Shown: positions 44,266-52,001 of the stretch, in pieces
How the letters are laid out: each line of letters starts with the position of its first letter
Numbering within the stretch: position 1 is the first letter of the stretch
From: CAVUWL01 sp963787415
GTDB lineage: Bacteria > Actinomycetota > Thermoleophilia > Solirubrobacterales > 70-9
Direction of reading: 5' to 3'
DNA length: 64,000 bases
NCBI GenBank assembly: GCA_963787415.1
Contig: CAWBCO010000003.1
Span: 992,001 to 1,056,000, forward strand
Translations under genes and position numbers: made by a program
The notes under the pieces: generated by a model
Told to the model about the DNA's origin: nothing
What the model saw: the letters and a program-made list of their open reading frames with translations, nothing else
Database searches by the model: none

Positions 44266-44670
44266 GGGAGCAAAACCCAAGCCGTACTCCCGGCCGCGCG
44301 ATGGCCATTTCCGAACCTAGTCCGAGAATGCGGGGTAAAAGGTCACACCAGTGTCTCAAGTCGACGCCCTAGAATTTCCCGCGCGGCACTCGGCCCCATC
44401 GCCATATGAACGAGCCGAACACTTCTTAACTGTATGGCCGGGATTGTCTCCGGAAGGGTCGGGTTTTTGAGTGGCCTTTGCGACCCCCTTGCAGAACTCT
44501 GTGGAGTATCCCGGTGGCGGGCACTCTGGTGCATGTCGGCGATCCGAATCGTTTCCAAAGCGTTGCCTGCCCTAAGACCGAGCTCCAAAGGTGACCTGAC
44601 GGTTAAGTGGACGCTCGAAAACGTCATAGATGTCTACTAAGGTAAGCCTAAGGTGCTGACATAGCCTGCG
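44266..44670. other. Stretch with two conflicting short reading frames and no recognised gene
   Basis: About 400 bases. A 94-residue minus-strand frame (44343-44627) and a 68-residue plus-strand frame (44434-44640) overlap; neither has a recognisable motif, ribosome-binding site or consistent neighbour relation, so I do not call either. Nothing else was seen. Confidence 0.35.
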
Positions 44671-45291
44671 TTAAGTAGCCGCGCACATCACGTAGGCTCG
44701 AAAGGTAAATGCGTCTTCTTCATCGCCAAACATCTGAACAAGCCACCCGGTGGCGGCGGCGTCTTCGGGCGGAGTTTCCGGCCCGCTTTTTCCGATGACA
44801 GCCGGTTCGTTCGCGAAAATCCGAGGGATGCGCGCAGTGGACCCAGAGACGTGGTAGCCCCCGCCGGTAGGTGTTTCTCCTGGTTCGCAGGCGGCGTAAG
44901 AATCATATCCGGAGCCCAGACCCACCGGAACCGAAACTTCCGGCCCGTAGCGGGTGACGACATGAGTCGTTCCGGGTTCTCCGTTTTCACCCGACTCACC
45001 GCGTTCTCCCGACACCCCCTGCTGGCCCGGTTCTCCTTCGCGGCCTTCTCTGCCGGTTTCCCCTTTTGGGCCCTGCGGTCCAGCGGGTAGTTGGCCCTGG
45101 GCGAAATTGCTCGAGAGCAGCGACCCGCTCTTGACCTTTGCTCCGGTAACGGCGCCGTTCTTCAGTTGCTTGGTCCCGACGCTGTTCGCGGGCAGCTTTG
45201 TGGCCGCGAACGCGGCTCCACCGAGCGCGATGAACAGGGCAATTGTCGCCACCGCGTTCGCGTAGGTCAGTTTGGCCCGCAATCGTCTCAT
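44671..45291 (-). CDS. Secreted collagen-like repeat protein
   Basis: 206 residues. An N-terminal signal/anchor segment (KLTYANAVATIALFIALGG) is followed by a short conserved head, LPANSVGTKQLKNGAVTG, shared with the protein at 49153. Then comes a collagen-like stretch of roughly a dozen Gly-X-Y triplets (GPQGPKGETGREGREGEPGQ...) and a C-terminal globular part with three cysteines. Such proteins are abundant in Solirubrobacterales and are presumed to be surface or matrix proteins. The IS at 45340 has inserted 48 bases upstream of its ATG, probably in or next to its promoter. Confidence 0.85.
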   Translation of the reverse strand: MRRLRAKLTYANAVATIALFIALGGAAFAATKLPANSVGTKQLKNGAVTGAKVKSGSLLSSNFAQGQLPAGPQGPKGETGREGREGEPGQQGVSGERGESGENGEPGTTHVVTRYGPEVSVPVGLGSGYDSYAACEPGETPTGGGYHVSGSTARIPRIFANEPAVIGKSGPETPPEDAAATGWLVQMFGDEEDAFTFRAYVMCAAT

Positions 45292-45411
45292 TGTCTCCGC
45301 CCCCTCGCTAGTTGCACAGATGAAGTTGATCGTACGCTCTGAGCCAGGCCGGTTTCCACGGAGACTCCGAAACCAGGATCTTGTCCTGGGGAATGGAGAA
45401 TCTCCTGAGCT

Positions 45412-45713
45412 ATGTCACGACCGAGGAAGTACCCAGAGGAGTTGTTGGACCGCGGTGCCCGGTTGGTCTTTGATTCCGGCCGCCCAATCGCCCACGTAGC
45501 CCGTGATTGGGCATCCCCGCCGAGACGCTGCGCAGGTGGGTGCGCCAAGCCGAAGCCGATCTTGGCAAGCGCGAGGAGTTGTTGGGCAGCGAGGATCGAG
45601 AAGAGCTGGGCCGCCTGCGCGGTGAGGTGCGTGAGCTGCGCCGGGCAAATGAGATCCTCAAGGCCGCTTCTGTTTTTTTCGCAGCCGAGCTCGACCCACA
45701 CCGACCGAAGTGA
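45412..45713 (+). pseudogene. IS3-family OrfA (helix-turn-helix), frameshifted
   Basis: The frame opens at ATG 45412 (SRPRKYPEELLDRGARLV) and reads into RPIAHVARD. The continuation LGIPAETLRRWVRQAEADLG, needed to finish the HTH, is in another frame, reached by restoring one missing base near 45505. It then runs through a leucine-zipper-like helix to the stop at 45713. OrfA normally binds the IS ends. Its stop overlaps the OrfB GTG by four bases. Confidence 0.85.
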
Positions 45714-46599
45714 GCGCGTTCATCGACAGCCATCGCGAGCGCTTCGGGGTCGAGCCCATCTGCGCCACCTTGGAGGTGTCGGCCTCCGCCTACTATCAGC
45801 GCGCCAAGGGTGAGCGATCGGCTCGCCGCCTGAGCGATGAGCGCCTGCTTGCCGCCATCACAGAGATCCACCAGCGCAACTACTGCGCCTACGGTTACCG
45901 GCGGATCTGGATTGCCCTGGGGCGCGAGGGGGTGAAGGTCGGCCGCGGTCGAGTGCAGAGGCTGATGAGAGAGGCAGGGATCTGCGGTGCCAAGCGCCGT
46001 GGGCGGGCCTGGCGCACGACAAAGCCCGACCCCCAGGCTCAGCGCCGCCCCGACTTGGTGCGGCGCGACTTCAGCGCTGCGGGCCCGAACCGGCTCTGGG
46101 TCGGGGACTTGACCTATCTGCGCTGTTGGCGGGCGCCCTTTACTTCGCCTTCGTGATCGATGTCTTCTCCCGCCGGGCGATCGGCTGGCAGCTCGCCTCC
46201 CACATGCGAACCGATCTCGTCCTCGATGCATTGCGGATGGCGCTCGGGCAGCGCGAGAGCGGTGCTGACTTCGAGTTGGTGGCACACACCGATCGCGGTT
46301 CCCAATACAGCGCCGCCGACTACACCCAGGAACTCGATGACCATGGCGTCCTGGCCTCGGTCGGCTCGGTCGGCGATGCCTATGACAACGCGATGGCCGA
46401 GAGCTTCGTCGACACCTTCAAGACCGAGCTGATCGCCGACCGGGTCTGGCGCTCCCGTTCCCAGATGGAGCTGGCCATCCTTGAGTACATCTCCTGGTTC
46501 AACAACGACCGTCTGCATGAATCCCTGGGTGATCTCTCACCCGCAGAGTTCGAGGACCTATACGTTGCTCGGGGAGGTCAACTGATCTCCCTCTCATGA
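45710..46599 (+). pseudogene. IS3-family OrfB (DDE transposase), frameshifted
   Basis: It starts at GTG 45710 with a HTH_21 region (YGYRRIWIALGREG) and the first catalytic aspartate in WVGDLTYL. The rest (YFAFVIDVFSRRAIGW, HTDRGSQY with the second Asp, and DNAMAESFVDTFKTEL with the Glu) lies in a second frame that opens near 46127; one missing base in a G run joins them. All three catalytic residues are therefore encoded, but not in one frame. rve-type integrase core. Confidence 0.88.
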
Positions 46600-46730
46600 A
46601 AGAAGGACCCAACTAAAACGGTCTCCGTGAAACCTGGTCCGGGTCACTCAAATCAAGGGTTCCGCCCTCATGGAACAGCGCTGAAGCCCAGTCGGCGGCA
46701 GTTCCTTGCTGCTCGACGCCCTCAGAGCGG

Positions 46731-46952
46731 CTACTGCGAAGGTGTCTGCTCAGAGGGCGGTCGAATCAGCCGAAACACATTCAGCAAGCCGACTGCGCCA
46801 ATCAATATCGCCCAGAGCTTGGGAATGTCACCGCTGAGGAGCCCGACGACGCAGATCCCGATGAGCACGAGCCCAAGTAGTGCCGCGAGGCCTGGGTGAT
46901 GCAGTGCTCGGGCGAGACGAGGGAGGAAGACCATAAGCAGTTCAGTCAACAA
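46731..46952 (-). CDS. Small membrane protein, uncertain
   Basis: 73 residues with two clear hydrophobic helices (about 20-40 and 45-62) and a polar C-terminal tail (RPPSEQTPSQ). No family recognised. It lies between the two insertion sequences; there is no evidence that either disrupts it. Confidence 0.45.
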   Translation of the reverse strand: MLTELLMVFLPRLARALHHPGLAALLGLVLIGICVVGLLSGDIPKLWAILIGAVGLLNVFRLIRPPSEQTPSQ

Positions 46953-47133
46953 GGTTCAGCAGGCCGACATGGACTCCTCTAAAGTGCAGGGTCGCCGTTG
47001 TCCAAGTCCACGGCGCAACCTCATCACCGTCGTGCCGATGCCGTGACTTGCTCCGCATCCTGTCAGCGTGACGATATTGACTCCCACGGCTTCTGGTGGT
47101 GTTGGGGAAGGAGATCAAACGAGTCCGGGATCG

Positions 47134-47246
47134 GCAGAATCGTCGCCGTAGGCATGCACTGGGCCAGATTCGGTCTGCGTGAGGCCCGGCGTCGCCCGAA
47201 ATCGGATAAGAATCTCCTTCGCCAGTGACCCGACAGGCAGGACAGG
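47134..47246 (+). repeat. Upstream-region repeat, copy A (cut by the IS407-group element)
   Basis: A stretch closely similar to 50569-50681, the region directly upstream of the lipoprotein gene at 50682. The first 44 bases, from GGCAGAATCGTCGCCGTAGG to GATTCGGTCT, differ from copy B at about 5 positions, and similarity continues in patches to the insertion point. The insertion sequence begins at 47247, and similarity resumes after it at 48535. Confidence 0.75.
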
Positions 47247-47327
47247 TGGCCTGCCCCCATGAGATCGGTCCGACCCTTGTGAGAGTCATTCCCGCCCGCG
47301 ACAATGGGCAAAGGAGGACCGACACAA

Positions 47328-47606
47328 GTGAAGAGGCGCAGACACACGCCCGAGCAGATCATCCGCAAGCTCAGAGAGGCAGAACAGATGCTCTCGGAGG
47401 GAAAGACGATGGGCGAAGCAGCAAAGACCCTGGGGATCGCCGAGCAGACCCTGCACCGCTGGCGAAACACCTACGGCGGGATGAAGGCCCAAGACGTGAA
47501 GCGACTCAAAGAGCTCGAGAAGGAGAACTCCCAGCTAAAGCGCCTGGTCGCCGACAAGGAGCTGGAAGTACTCGCCTTCAAGGAGATTTCGAAAGGAAAA
47601 TTCTAA
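47328..47606 (+). CDS. IS407-group transposase OrfA
   Basis: 92 residues from the GTG at 47328, which has an AAGGAGG ribosome-binding site 10 bases upstream (an ATG at 47304 is less well placed). Seen: KRRRHTPEQIIRKLREAE, the HTH AAKTLGIAEQTLHRW, and a leucine-zipper-like helix LKELEKENSQLKRLVADKEL, all typical of IS407-type OrfA. It ends at a TAA in a purine-rich stretch where OrfB would be reached by -1 frameshifting. Confidence 0.92.
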   Translation: MKRRRHTPEQIIRKLREAEQMLSEGKTMGEAAKTLGIAEQTLHRWRNTYGGMKAQDVKRLKELEKENSQLKRLVADKELEVLAFKEISKGKF

Positions 47607-48520
47607 GCCCGGCCCGGAGGCGCCAAGCCGTCTGCATGTTGCAGGATCGGCTCGGCCTCTCCGAGCGTCGGGCGTGCCGGATCACCGGCCAAACCCGCTC
47701 CACCCAACGCCACCTCCCCCAGGTGGCCCCAGACGATCAGGCTCTACGCAAACGCCTCCGAGAGCTCTCTGCCAAGCGTCCCCGCTGGGGTTACCGCCGC
47801 GCCCACGCCCATCTTCTGACCGAGGGCTGGTCGCTGAACCGAAAGCGGGTGGCAAGGATCTGGCGCGAGGAGGGCCTGCGGGTGCCTGTCAAGGCCAAGA
47901 AGCGCCGCAGGATCGGTAACTCAACGGTTCCCGCCAACCGCCTCAGCGCCCAGTACCCAAACCACGTCTGGGCGCTTGACTTCCAACACGACGCAAGCAG
48001 CGATGGCCGTGAGCTGAAGTTCCTAAACGTCGTTGATGAGTTCACCCGCGAGGCCTTGGCGATCAAGGTCGATCGCACGATCAACGCCGATCAGACAGTC
48101 GCTGTGCTTGAGCGCCTGGCAAAAGAGCGCGGCGTCCCCGCCAACATCCGTGCTGACAACGGTCCCGAGCTGACCACTGCGGTGCTGCGCGAATGGTGTC
48201 GCCTCGGATCTACCGGTACCGCCTATATCGAGCTCGGCTCGCCCTGGCAAAACCCCTACGTGGAGTCCTTCAACAGCCGCTTGCGCGACGAGCTCCTAGA
48301 CGTTGAGGTCTTCACCTCCCTGGTCGAGGCACAGGTCCTTGCCGCGGACTGGCGAGATGACTACAACGCCAATCACCCACACTCGACGCTGGGGATGATC
48401 TCGCCGCAGCGCTTCGCCGCCTCGCTACGTTCGCCCTCCGGGCTCACTACGCGAGGCGGCGGGCAGGAGGGATACTCCGTTAAGACAACCCCCGGACTCC
48501 CATGCGGGGTGGACCGATGA
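47585..48520 (+). CDS. IS407-group transposase OrfB (DDE integrase core, expressed by -1 frameshift)
   Basis: The OrfB frame is in the -1 position relative to OrfA and overlaps its end; the exact slip site is not a textbook heptamer, so the start given is approximate. A first in-frame ATG is at 47636. Seen: RRACRITGQTRSTQRH, a YRRAHAHL HTH_21 region, WALDFQHDA (Asp 1), NVVDEFTREAL, IRADNGPELTT (Asp 2) and SPWQNPYVESFNSRLRDELL (Glu). No disruption is visible. Confidence 0.9.
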   Translation, partial: DFERKILSPARRRQAVCMLQDRLGLSERRACRITGQTRSTQRHLPQVAPDDQALRKRLRELSAKRPRWGYRRAHAHLLTEGWSLNRKRVARIWREEGLRVPVKAKKRRRIGNSTVPANRLSAQYPNHVWALDFQHDASSDGRELKFLNVVDEFTREALAIKVDRTINADQTVAVLERLAKERGVPANIRADNGPELTTAVLREWCRLGSTGTAYIELGSPWQNPYVESFNSRLRDELLDVEVFTSLVEAQVLAADWRDDYNANHPHSTLGMISPQRFAASLRSPSGLTTRGGGQEGYSVKTTPGLPCGVDR

Positions 48521-48539
48521 AGGGGGTCCGGTCACAGGC

Positions 48540-48605
48540 ACGAGGAACATTCGGATCGCGGTACTTGCATTGATTGCGCGACGCCTCGTTACTAGGTTGA
48601 CATAA
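48540..48605 (+). pseudogene. Remnant of a lipoprotein signal-peptide region, cut off by the IS407-group element
   Basis: Directly after the right-hand CAGG duplication the reading RNIRIAVLALIARR matches the start of the lipoprotein at 50682 (RNVRNVVLVLGAVAAL). The start codon position reads ACG instead of ATG and a stop follows after 20 codons. With copy A upstream of the IS, this is the broken second copy of that gene's 5' end. Confidence 0.6.
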
Positions 48606-48814
48606 TGGGCGACTCTAATTCGGTCTTGAGGCACACCCTATACAGGCCGAGGTAATGGGGCTCGATTCGGTGCTATCAAAGGTAATCAGCCAAGCACCCA
48701 GGGCAGCGTACCCTCCTCACTAAGCAGCAAGGCTCCCAACGGCGAGAGGCGTCGGCCGAGAGCCCTTAACGTAGAGAGGTCCGACCCAAGTCGCACATGA
48801 TCGAGATGCACTGA

Positions 48815-49033
48815 ATGCGCGAACAAGAGCGCACCGAGTTCCCAAAATCGACCACTTACACGGATTTCCACGACGACACTCTTGCGCATCTACAGAAATG
48901 CCGAGCCGAGGCAGACGACCCCGCCACGAAGCGTATCTTCACCGAGCAGATCGCCATTCAAGAGAAGCGCAAATCCGAGGCGCCCGATCTCAAGCACGAC
49001 AGCCGCCGCAGAAACACGCCAAGGATTGGCTGA
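48815..49033 (+). CDS. Hypothetical small hydrophilic protein, uncertain
   Basis: 72 residues, highly charged, with a helical middle (DDTLAHLQKCRAEADDPATK). No family recognised and no strong ribosome-binding site. It is the only frame in this stretch with protein-like composition; I give it low weight. Confidence 0.3.
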   Translation: MREQERTEFPKSTTYTDFHDDTLAHLQKCRAEADDPATKRIFTEQIAIQEKRKSEAPDLKHDSRRRNTPRIG

Positions 49034-49152
49034 CCAACACACCGACCGGGTGTCTACCTATCGGTCCAGTTGGTCCTTTTTGGCCCAAGGCCTCGGCGTT
49101 TATACGAGGCCCCTTGCGGTCTGTCGGAGCTTCGCCATAGGCTGCGCGGTTC

Positions 49153-49905
49153 ATGACTACAACAAAGGGGAGATCCCGCGTGAGAACGATTCGCAGCAAA
49201 CTGACCTACGCTAATGTCATTTCGACGCTGTGCCTGTTTTTGCTTCTCGGAGGAGGAGCTGCGTTCGCCGCCACCAAGCTCGGCAAGAACTCGGTAGGCA
49301 CCAAGCAGATCAAGAACGGTTCGGTAACCGGGATCAAGATCAAAGAAGGGACGATCACCGGCACTAACATCAACTTGTCGCAGCTCGGAACCGTACCGTC
49401 GGCTACCACGGCTACCACGGCTACCACCGCGACAACCGCGACAACCGCGACGAGTGCGACGAGTGCAAACACCGCTACAACCGCTGGGACTGCCAATGCT
49501 CTGGCGCCGATGGAAGCGACCCGACTCGTCGGTGCCTCGGGTCAGCCGCCATTTTTGGAGGGGGCGTCCAATTTCCCTCCAGAAGAAGCGCCGTTTAAGT
49601 TCCAACCGGTCGGCTTCTACAAAGATCACGATGGAGTAGTCCACCTCACTGGCGTAGCGAAAATTGGCAACGAAGAAAAACCAATTCCTGGCTTGCTCTT
49701 CAAACTGCCCCCCGGATTCCGGCCAGCGAGTGGGACCGTGGAACTGCTATTCACGCAGGGGGCTACTGAAAAAACGACGATTTTAATAGTTGGCTCGAAC
49801 GTAACCGTCGAAGAACAGGAACTCGGCGGTGATGTAGTCATCTCCGAAGGAAAATCGGGAGAACCGGCGGTTCTCTCCGGGACCACGTTCCGCGCAGAAA
49901 GCTAA
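49153..49905 (+). CDS. Secreted protein with Thr/Ala-rich repeat
   Basis: 250 residues. The N-terminus (RSKLTYANVISTLCLFLLLG, then NSVGTKQIKNGSVTGIKIK) is the same type of head as in the collagen-like protein at 44671-45291. It is followed by about 25 residues of (T-A-T) repeats (ATTATTATTATTATSATSA) and a C-terminal beta-rich domain with PVGFYKDHDGVVHLTGVAKIG, reminiscent of trimeric fibre or tail-like modules. Probably exported and surface-exposed; function unknown. A terminator follows 14 bases after the stop. Confidence 0.8.
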   Translation: MTTTKGRSRVRTIRSKLTYANVISTLCLFLLLGGGAAFAATKLGKNSVGTKQIKNGSVTGIKIKEGTITGTNINLSQLGTVPSATTATTATTATTATTATSATSANTATTAGTANALAPMEATRLVGASGQPPFLEGASNFPPEEAPFKFQPVGFYKDHDGVVHLTGVAKIGNEEKPIPGLLFKLPPGFRPASGTVELLFTQGATEKTTILIVGSNVTVEEQELGGDVVISEGKSGEPAVLSGTTFRAES

Positions 49906-49919
49906 TAGGTCTGAGACTT

Positions 49920-49953
49920 GGCCCGGATGGCACCACGGCTGTCCGGGCCTTTC
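49920..49953 (+). terminator. Terminator-like hairpin after the Thr/Ala-repeat protein gene
   Basis: GGCCCGGA pairs with TCCGGGCC (8 bp) around a 14-base loop and is followed by TTTCTC, a short U run. It lies 14 bases after the stop at 49905. Confidence 0.7.
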
Positions 49954-49955
49954 TC

Positions 49956-50099
49956 GCCTCTAAGGCGCTCCTAAAGGCCGAATGCAAGCTCGGCACGGTC
50001 AAGGGCAAAAAGAGCACCTCAGCGAAGGTGAAGACTCAGAAGCCCAAGTCCGGGACTGTGCCCAGTGCTGGATCGAAGGTGAGCGTAACGGTTAAGTAA
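49956..50099 (+). pseudogene. C-terminal fragment of a PASTA-domain protein
   Basis: In one plus-strand frame the DNA reads SKALLKAECKLGTVKGKK and then TQKPKSGTVPSAGSKVSVTVK before a TAA at 50097. This is the second half of a PASTA-like domain, a module usually found at the end of extracellular repeat proteins and Ser/Thr kinases. The first part of the domain and any start codon are missing, and the upstream sequence is the terminator of the previous gene. I read it as a leftover 3' end joined here by rearrangement. Confidence 0.65.
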
Positions 50100-50248
50100 G
50101 GATAACCGTACCGGGATCTGGAGTCCCCAGAGGCGAGGACGCGGAAAGCGTCGTTACGAGGCTGACATGAGCGACGGGGGACTCGGATTGTGCCGAGCCG
50201 CCCCCTACTCGTCGCCATTACCCTCGAGCCACAACAAAACGTGGGCGT

Positions 50249-50383
50249 CTAGAGCCGCCCAAGCAAGAGGAGCACCAACAGAATGATCGCGATCAGTCCC
50301 AGGATGCCGCCAGCGACTGCAACCTTGAGCAGCACGAGCACGATTGCAACCACAATCAGTAGACCTATCAGCGCACGGACCAT
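50249..50383 (-). CDS. 44-residue single-helix membrane protein
   Basis: MVRALIGLLIVVAIVLVLL followed by KVAVAGGILGLIAIILLVLL and LGRL: almost wholly hydrophobic, with one lysine and a glycine pair in the middle. It starts at ATG 50383 with a GGAG ribosome-binding site 9 bases upstream. The composition cannot arise easily by chance in a GC-rich non-coding strand. It resembles the small hydrophobic DUF3309/PMP3-like or actinobacterial membrane peptides, but I cannot place it in a family. Confidence 0.65.
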   Translation of the reverse strand: MVRALIGLLIVVAIVLVLLKVAVAGGILGLIAIILLVLLLLGRL

Positions 50384-50568
50384 CGTTCAATTCTCCTTCG
50401 GTAGGTAGCCCTGACTCCCAAGCCTTCCCCCCAAACCGCTCGCCCTAAACCATCCATGCCTAGTGTTGTCCGCCGCTGCCCGATCTGCGGCACGTGCCTC
50501 GCTGATCGACATGTCGACACCGCTTCTCAGCGGCGCGTGCGGCGGTCGGTACGAGACGGCCCGCGAGT

Positions 50569-50681
50569 GGCTGAATCGCCGCCGTAGGCGTGCACAGGGC
50601 CAGATTCGGGCTACCTGATGGCTCAATCCTCCGGAATCGGCTATGAATCTCTCTCACCAGTCACCACAGGCAAGGAGAAGT
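50569..50681 (+). repeat. Upstream-region repeat, copy B (promoter/leader of the lipoprotein gene)
   Basis: The intact partner of 47134-47246. It ends at the AAGGAGAAGT ribosome-binding site of the lipoprotein gene at 50682. The best conserved block is GCCGTAGGC(G/A)TGCAC(A/T)GGGCCAG, which may hold the promoter. Confidence 0.7.
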
Positions 50682-51176
50682 ATGAGAAACGTTCGGAATG
50701 TGGTCCTCGTATTGGGAGCGGTAGCCGCGCTGGTTGCGCTGGCAGGTTGCGGCTCCTCAAAGACGCATGGCGCAGAAGGGACCGTCACGATGACTAACCC
50801 GGGAGGTAACTCGGGAACATTCGGCGCTATCGGCAAGGCAACCGGCAAAAACATTCCGCCCGGCGCCGGCCTCGCCTTCTCGCGGCCGCTTCAGAACTCC
50901 GAAAAGAAGACTGACGGCGAACTGAACGTTGCCTGTATCGCTACGCAGCCCTCAAAAGCGGGCGTCGCGGGGACGTGCACGGCAACGGCAACGGTCCCAG
51001 GCGGCACCTTTGCGTTGAACGTAGGCGGCAAAGAAATCCTCGGAGGCAATATCACCGGCGCCATCGTTGGCGGAACCGGTAAGTACAACGGGGCGGTTGG
51101 GAGTTTCAGCTCGAAGTCGACCAGTGGCTCCGAAGGCTCCCCCGTGACGCTCACTTTCAACTACATCCTCCCGTAG
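50682..51176 (+). CDS. Lipoprotein with an allene-oxide-cyclase/dirigent-like beta-barrel domain
   Basis: 164 residues from the ATG at 50682, preceded by AAGGAGAAGT. A signal peptide ends in a lipobox (VAALVALAGC), so it should be lipid-anchored outside the membrane. The C-terminal half has the ITGAIVGGTGKYNGAVGSF pattern typical of dirigent/allene-oxide-cyclase-like barrels, which in bacteria are of unknown function. A long hairpin follows its stop. A dead second copy of its start lies at the IS407-group element. Confidence 0.8.
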   Translation: MRNVRNVVLVLGAVAALVALAGCGSSKTHGAEGTVTMTNPGGNSGTFGAIGKATGKNIPPGAGLAFSRPLQNSEKKTDGELNVACIATQPSKAGVAGTCTATATVPGGTFALNVGGKEILGGNITGAIVGGTGKYNGAVGSFSSKSTSGSEGSPVTLTFNYILP

Positions 51177-51182
51177 TCCGAC

Positions 51183-51233
51183 GCTGTACCCGACCGTTTG
51201 GCCTCAGGGGGAGCCCACACGGTCGGGTACAGC
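51183..51233 (+). terminator. 15-bp perfect hairpin after the lipoprotein gene
   Basis: GCTGTACCCGACCGT pairs with ACGGTCGGGTACAGC around a 21-base loop, 6 bases after the lipoprotein stop. There is no U run, so termination would be weak or Rho-assisted; it may also serve the convergent pseudogene at 51282-51613. Confidence 0.6.
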
Positions 51234-51281
51234 TTGGAGGGCTCCGTAAGCGCACAGACCGCCCGAGCGAGGCGATAGATC

Positions 51282-51613
51282 TCACTCTGCCAGCTTGACC
51301 AGCAGCATCGGCTTGATCGCTTCATAGACCGCCCGCTGATGTCCAGGTCTAAGGTCGCGGAGCAGCTCGGCGGCATAGACAACATCGCCGAGTTCCGTCT
51401 CGACCTCGGCGATGAACTTCTCCAGCCAACGCAGGGCGAGTCGTTCAAACCGCAGTGGTCCTTTTCGAGGCCCATAAGGGTGAGCGTCAGAGAGTCAGTC
51501 AGGTTGAGACGTGGGAGGCCGTGAGCGACTTCGCAGGCGCATTTGTAGGAGCCGGTCCGGATCGCGGTTCTGAGGCTCCGTACTCGCCGCCCGCGTTGCC
51601 TATACGAACGCAT
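51282..51613 (-). pseudogene. Small hypothetical protein gene with a one-base deletion
   Basis: From ATG 51613 one frame reads RSLRTAIRTGSYKCACEVAHG, then LPRLNLTDSLTLTLMGLEKD. A second frame continues with PLRFERLALRWLEKFIAEVE, then TELGDVVYAAELLRDLRPG to the stop at 51282. Restoring one C near 51457 joins them into about 110 residues. The composite resembles the small actinobacterial hypothetical proteins of the pattern AxRTG...ELPR(V/L)xLxDAL...RFERAAxRWxxRF; their function is unknown to me. Confidence 0.6.
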
Positions 51614-52001
51614 GTTCGCATACCGACGGGACCCGTTGCGCTCTCAGATTCTTAACACCGTCGATGGCGGGAGGCGTCAGGGTGGGCGTCGTCGGAGGCC
51701 ATCCCTCCCTGGACACCTCCGAATCCGCCCGCCCACACCAAGGTCGGCTTCCTGCCTTCCGCCTTGGTGTCGGTTCCGACGACCCCGGTTTTCTCCCCGG
51801 GGTCGTCGTGCATTCGCTAGCGACTGAGCTGGGCATCGCTCCTCCGAGTCTGACAGTGGGAGACTTCCTTCGGAGCCCTTGAATGGGCGGGCGATAGGCA
51901 GGGAAAAGGCAAGGGAAGGCCACGTGGAGCAGTTCTTGGCCGGACAGCCAGTTTCCGATGACCGGCATCATTCCGCATTGGAAAGCTAAACTCACCCCTC
52001 T
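51614..52001. other. Non-coding stretch with two strong hairpins ahead of the tRNA
   Basis: About 390 bases. Two stems lie close together: ACACCAAGG with CCTTGGTGT (51734-51769) and CGACGACCCCGG with CCGGGGTCGTCG (51776-51807, loop TTTTCTCC). Neither has a U run on the plus strand. The tRNA promoter should lie between 51810 and 52001. No gene is supported here. Confidence 0.5.

Larger units (their letters stand above)
45340..46646 (+). mobile_element. IS3-family insertion sequence, ends and CTC target duplication defined, transposase frameshifted
   Basis: 1307 bases. The left end TGAGCCAGGCCGGTTTCC and the reverse complement of the right end, TGACCCGGACCAGGTTTC, align over about 26 bases with a shared ACGGAGAC. 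A 3-base direct repeat CTC flanks both ends (45337-45339 and 46647-46649), as expected for IS3 transposition. It encodes OrfA and OrfB, both now broken. The intact ends and duplication suggest a fairly recent insertion. Confidence 0.88.
47247..48534 (+). mobile_element. IS407-group IS3-family element with CAGG target duplication
   Basis: 1288 bases. Terminal inverted repeats: left TGGCCTGCCCCCATGAGATC and the reverse complement of the right end TGACCGGACCCCCTTCATC share a following CGGTCC.ACCC. A 4-base direct repeat CAGG flanks the element (47243-47246 and 48535-48538), the target-site length usual for the IS407 group. Both open frames are intact, so the element may still be able to move. 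Confidence 0.9.

Noticed and set aside
45410..46285. 291-codon minus-strand frame in the first insertion sequence
   Set aside because: It is antisense to the frameshifted IS3 transposase, whose catalytic motifs are on the plus strand.
49400..49490. Short tandem DNA repeats considered as CRISPR-like or regulatory repeats
   Set aside because: They are the codons of the Thr-Ala-Thr protein repeat, in frame, with no spacer-like unique sequences. No CRISPR array was seen anywhere in the window.
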